Positions 61,308-64,000 of a stretch of 64,000 bases of DNA are shown here, piece by piece. The notes beneath the pieces are model-generated. The model was not told where the DNA came from. It was given only the letters and a program-made list of their open reading frames with translations, and searched no databases. The position numbers and the translations under genes were made by a program. The stretch comes from Pseudomonas reidholzensis (lineage in GTDB: Bacteria; Pseudomonadota; Gammaproteobacteria; Pseudomonadales; Pseudomonadaceae), in the NCBI RefSeq assembly GCF_900536025.1, contig NZ_UNOZ01000031.1, forward strand, positions 245,870 through 309,869, in the 5' to 3' direction. Each line of letters opens with the position of its first letter. Position 1 is the first letter of the stretch.

Positions 61308-62750
61308 ATGTTCAAGCTCGCACCTCTCAGCGCCGCGATTGTCCTGGCCCTGGCCGGCCAGGTCATGGCCGAGGACAGTACCTCGACCCAGAACCAGCAG
61401 GGCAACCAGAACATCGCCGAAGTCTCGCAGAAGGCCGCGCCCTTCGCCTCGGCCACGCAGAACCAGACCGGTACCGGTCACAACCACATGGCCGTGCAAG
61501 AAGGCAGCACCAGCCATGTCCAGCAGAGCGCCACCGGCTCCTACAACGCAGGCTACGGCGAGCAGTTGTTCGAACAGGGCAGCCAGATCACCCAGCAGGC
61601 CGGCGGCAGCCTCAACGACAGCCTCGCCAGCCAGTCACTGGGCGAAGGCAACCAGTCGCTGCAGATCCAGCAGGGCACGGCCAACAAGTCGATCGTGTTC
61701 CAGGACGGCCAGCTCGGCAGCCGGGCGACCACCCAGCAGCGCGGCCAACGCAACGAAGCCGTGGCGGAGCAACTGGGCGGCAGCAACAACAGCGCCCTGA
61801 TCGACCAGGACGGCAGTGACAACTTCGCCGCCGCCGAGCATCTCAACTACCTCGACGGCAACGTCCAGATCTACCAGGAAGGCAAGCAGAACTGGGCCTA
61901 CGGCGACCAGCGCGATGGCATCGGCGGCAGCGTCAACATCAACCAGCACGGCACCGGCAACTCGATGGAAGTCTGGCAGGACAGCCAGACCGACAGCCAG
62001 GCCAACGTCTACCAGAGCGGCCAGCTCAACGAAGGCTACATCGACCAGAGCTTTGGCCAGGCCAACAGCGCCAGCCTCAGCCAGACGGGCAAGAGCAACG
62101 CCAGTTGGTCCGATCAGTTCGAGACCAACCAGTCGGTGACCAACATCTCGCAGAACGGCAACAACAACCTGCACTACACCTACCAGACCGGTGACAACCA
62201 CAGCCTGACCATCACCACGACCGGCAATGGCAACAAGATCATGGCCAGCAACTGGAAAGGCGAGAAGTTCGGTGGCCAGTTCGGCACCGGCCAACGCGCC
62301 GAGGTCAACCAGAACGGTTCGCTGAACAGCGTCAACCTCAAGCAGGACGGTGCCGACCAGCTTGCCAGGCTGAACCAGAAAGGCACGGGCAACCAGATGC
62401 AGACCACCCAGATCGACAGCAACAACGAGCTGTACTTCGAGCAGAACGGCAGCGACAACGTGCTGGTCGCCGACCAGCGCGGCACCGACAACTACGCCAC
62501 TGGCCTGTCGGCCGGCAGTGGCAACAGCATTACCCTGACGCAAACCGGCTCCAGCAACGAGAGCTACACCAATCAGGTCTACGGCAGCGGTAACGAGGCC
62601 ACCATCAAGCAGGCCGACAGCTTCAACGTCGCCTACGTGACCCAGGGTGGCAATGCCAACCAGGCCTTCGTCGACCAGAGCGGCGCCAACCAGAGCGCGA
62701 CCATCAACCAGTTCGGCAACGCCAACATGGCGACCGTCAACCAGCAGTAA
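61308..62750 (+). CDS. csgA: Giant CsgA-like major curlin
   Basis: Protein of 480 residues with a signal peptide (ending QVMA), then about twenty imperfect curlin repeats of roughly 22 residues, rich in Gln, Asn, Gly and Ser (for example NSASLSQTGKSNASWSDQ). E. coli CsgA has five repeats in 151 residues, so this chain is about three times as long. The repeats are irregular in the middle (around 290-330), where GGQFGTGQRAEV interrupts the pattern. It should form the amyloid fibre after secretion. The outer-membrane pore CsgG and chaperones CsgE and CsgF are not in the window. A strong terminator follows. Confidence 0.85.
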   Translation: MFKLAPLSAAIVLALAGQVMAEDSTSTQNQQGNQNIAEVSQKAAPFASATQNQTGTGHNHMAVQEGSTSHVQQSATGSYNAGYGEQLFEQGSQITQQAGGSLNDSLASQSLGEGNQSLQIQQGTANKSIVFQDGQLGSRATTQQRGQRNEAVAEQLGGSNNSALIDQDGSDNFAAAEHLNYLDGNVQIYQEGKQNWAYGDQRDGIGGSVNINQHGTGNSMEVWQDSQTDSQANVYQSGQLNEGYIDQSFGQANSASLSQTGKSNASWSDQFETNQSVTNISQNGNNNLHYTYQTGDNHSLTITTTGNGNKIMASNWKGEKFGGQFGTGQRAEVNQNGSLNSVNLKQDGADQLARLNQKGTGNQMQTTQIDSNNELYFEQNGSDNVLVADQRGTDNYATGLSAGSGNSITLTQTGSSNESYTNQVYGSGNEATIKQADSFNVAYVTQGGNANQAFVDQSGANQSATINQFGNANMATVNQQ

Positions 62751-62765
62751 ACCTTCCCCCCTTGG

Positions 62766-62803
62766 ACCGTGGCGCTCACTCCCTGGCGCCGCGGTTTTTT
62801 TTT
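62766..62803 (+). terminator. Rho-independent terminator of the curlin operon
   Basis: ACCGTGGCGC pairs with GGCGCCGCGGT (one T-G pair) and is followed by nine T (62795-62803). Confidence 0.9.
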
Positions 62804-62880
62804 GTGCTGGCTGCTATCGCGGGGCAAGCGCAGGCAACAGGGGTACAATCCTCGTCAGACCTCCACCCCGACACACCGCC

Positions 62881-63525
62881 ATGATCCAGTCCGACCTCGA
62901 CCTGTTCGGTTCCCAGCCGCAACGCCTGGCCAGCCACACGGTGCTGCTGCCCGGCTTCGCCCTGGGCGAGGTGGAAGCGCTGCTCGACGCCCTGCGTCCG
63001 GTGCTGCGCGCCGCGCCGTTCCGGCACATGCACACCCCGGGCGGCTTGCGCATGGCGGTGGCGCTGACCAACTGTGGCCGCCTCGGCTGGGTGAGTGACG
63101 CGCGCGGTTACCGCTACAGCCCCACCGACCCGGTCAGCGGCCAACCTTGGCCCGCCCTGCCCCCGGTGCTGCTCGAGCTCGCCGGCAAGGCTGCCAGGGC
63201 GGCCGGGTTCGACGACTTCGTGCCGGATGCGTGCCTGGTCAACCACTACCTGCCGGGGACCCGCCTGAGCCTGCACCAGGACCGTGACGAGCACGACTTC
63301 GGGCAGCCGATCGTCTCGGTTTCGCTGGGGTTGCCGGCGGTGTTTCTACTGGGCGGGCAGCAACGCTCGGACCGCACTCAGCGGGTTCCCTTGAGCCATG
63401 GCGATGTGTTGGTGTGGGGTGGCGAGGACCGGCTGCGGTTTCATGGGGTGTTGCCGATCAAGCCGGGGGTGCACCCGAGGATGGGCGAGAGGCGGATCAA
63501 TCTGACCTTGCGCAAGGCGGGCTGA
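62881..63525 (+). CDS. alkB: Alkylated DNA repair dioxygenase AlkB
   Basis: Protein of 214 residues, the same size as E. coli AlkB. The Fe(II) ligands are H132 and D134 (LHQDRDE) and H188 (LRFHGV). The 2-oxoglutarate-binding RxNxTxR is R205-R211 (RINLTLR). It removes 1-methyladenine and 3-methylcytosine lesions by oxidation. It is a separate unit after the curlin terminator; its ATG at 62881 has a weak ribosome binding site. In-frame ATGs upstream lie inside csgA and were rejected. Confidence 0.94.
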   Translation: MIQSDLDLFGSQPQRLASHTVLLPGFALGEVEALLDALRPVLRAAPFRHMHTPGGLRMAVALTNCGRLGWVSDARGYRYSPTDPVSGQPWPALPPVLLELAGKAARAAGFDDFVPDACLVNHYLPGTRLSLHQDRDEHDFGQPIVSVSLGLPAVFLLGGQQRSDRTQRVPLSHGDVLVWGGEDRLRFHGVLPIKPGVHPRMGERRINLTLRKAG

Positions 63526-63592
63526 ACGTCGTCAAGGCTGCTGGTGCTGGTGCGTTTCGATTGTCGGGCTTATCCGTTCGATGTGGTGCGGC

Positions 63593-63626
63593 TACCGGCC
63601 CCTTCCGCCTTTACGGCGGGTCACTT
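63593..63626. repeat. Truncated copy of the 11.2-kb intergenic repeat
   Basis: The sequence GGCCCCTTCCGCCTTTACGG plus the following GCGGGTCACTT is the near-exact reverse complement of 11174-11206. The match stops at 63626, where the intact copy would continue with a T run; the IS110-type element begins here. Confidence 0.75.
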
Positions 63627-64000
63627 AATGAGATGGTCACCCCGGCACTCTGCGCAGGCTAGGCTTGCGCAGGGTGTTTTTATCTCCGGAGATCATCACC
63701 ATGAGCGAAGTGGCATTAGTCGGCATCGACATCGGCAAGCACACCTTCCACCTGCATGCTCAGGATAGGTCCGGCCGGGAAGTGCTACGCAAGAAGTGCT
63801 CACGACAGCAATTAATGCGCTTTTTCTCCAACCATCCGGTATGCACCGTGGTGATGGAAGCCTGCGCTGGAGCGCATTACCTGGCGCGTGAACTGAAAGC
63901 TGCGGGGCACGATGCCAAGCTGATTTCCCCTCAGTTCGTGCGACCTTTCGTCAAAAGTAACAAGAACGATTTTGTCGACGCTCAAGCGTTCTTGGAAACC
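63627..64000 (+). mobile_element. IS110-family insertion sequence, left part
   Basis: The break in the intergenic repeat at 63626/63627 marks the probable left end. About 74 bp of non-coding sequence precede the transposase. It includes a hairpin (CTGCGCA at 63650-63656 with TGCGCAG at 63665-63671) followed by GTGTTTTT. IS110 elements have no classical terminal inverted repeats. The right end is outside the window. Confidence 0.7.
63701..64000 (+). CDS. IS110-family transposase, N-terminal part (cut by window edge)
   Basis: 100 residues are visible, starting MSEVALVGIDIGKHTFHLHA and still open at the right edge. The DEDD (RuvC-like) catalytic acids appear as D in GIDIGKH, E in VVMEACAGAH and D in KNDFVDA, as expected for the N-terminal domain of IS110/IS1111 transposases (full length usually 320-350). 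The start follows CCGGAGATC. Confidence 0.9.
   Translation, partial: MSEVALVGIDIGKHTFHLHAQDRSGREVLRKKCSRQQLMRFFSNHPVCTVVMEACAGAHYLARELKAAGHDAKLISPQFVRPFVKSNKNDFVDAQAFLET

Overview
The window is high-GC DNA with the gene content, REP-type repeats and operon arrangements of a Pseudomonas, most likely of the P. putida group (inference from recognised proteins; no database search was possible). It is chromosomal and mostly metabolic. It has no rRNA, tRNA, phage or CRISPR. The only mobile element seen is the start of an IS110-family transposase cut by the right edge.

Layout. 1-10.7 kb: a TyrR-like enhancer-binding protein (GcsR type), glutamate symporter gltS, and the glycine-cleavage/serine-deamination operon gcvH-gcvP-sdaA-gcvT. 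This operon has a sigma-54 promoter and an upstream array of dyads that suit GcsR. A cold-shock protein and an RDD membrane protein follow. 11-18.3 kb: a XylS/BenR-like regulator, a GlxA-type AraC regulator, a ProU-type betaine ABC transporter (proVWX) and a divergent LysR regulator. 18.8-27.1 kb: galE facing a minus-strand exopolysaccharide export locus (FemAB/GNAT-like protein, GT61 glycosyltransferase, a tiny PEP-CTERM-like protein, Wza-like export protein, outer-membrane barrel, Wzz-like polymerase regulator, tyrosine autokinase). 27.3-35.7 kb: a GGDEF-EAL protein, an ALDH11-like dehydrogenase, a VOC protein, an uncharacterised protein, and ilvA preceded by an isoleucine-rich leader peptide and attenuator; then a PACE transporter. 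35.8-42.9 kb: an RstBA-like two-component system divergent from a MexMN-like RND pump, then mobA.

42.9-56.8 kb is a complete quinohemoprotein amine dehydrogenase (QHNDH) locus. It holds the structural genes qhpA, qhpC and qhpB, and the maturation genes qhpD (radical SAM), qhpG (flavoprotein), qhpE (subtilisin-like protease) and qhpF (ABC transporter). It also has an aldehyde dehydrogenase, an acyl-CoA ligase and an AcoR-like sigma-54 activator. Together these encode periplasmic oxidation of primary amines to aldehydes, then acids, then acyl-CoAs.

57.1-62.8 kb is the least familiar part: a four-gene operon with a near-consensus sigma-54 promoter. It encodes two paralogous secreted proteins (the second extended by Ig-like repeats), a CsgB-like minor curlin and an exceptionally long CsgA-like curlin of 480 residues. 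No csgE, csgF or csgG lies in the window. An alkB gene follows. The IS110-type element then interrupts a copy of a Pseudomonas intergenic repeat whose intact relative lies at about 11.2 kb.
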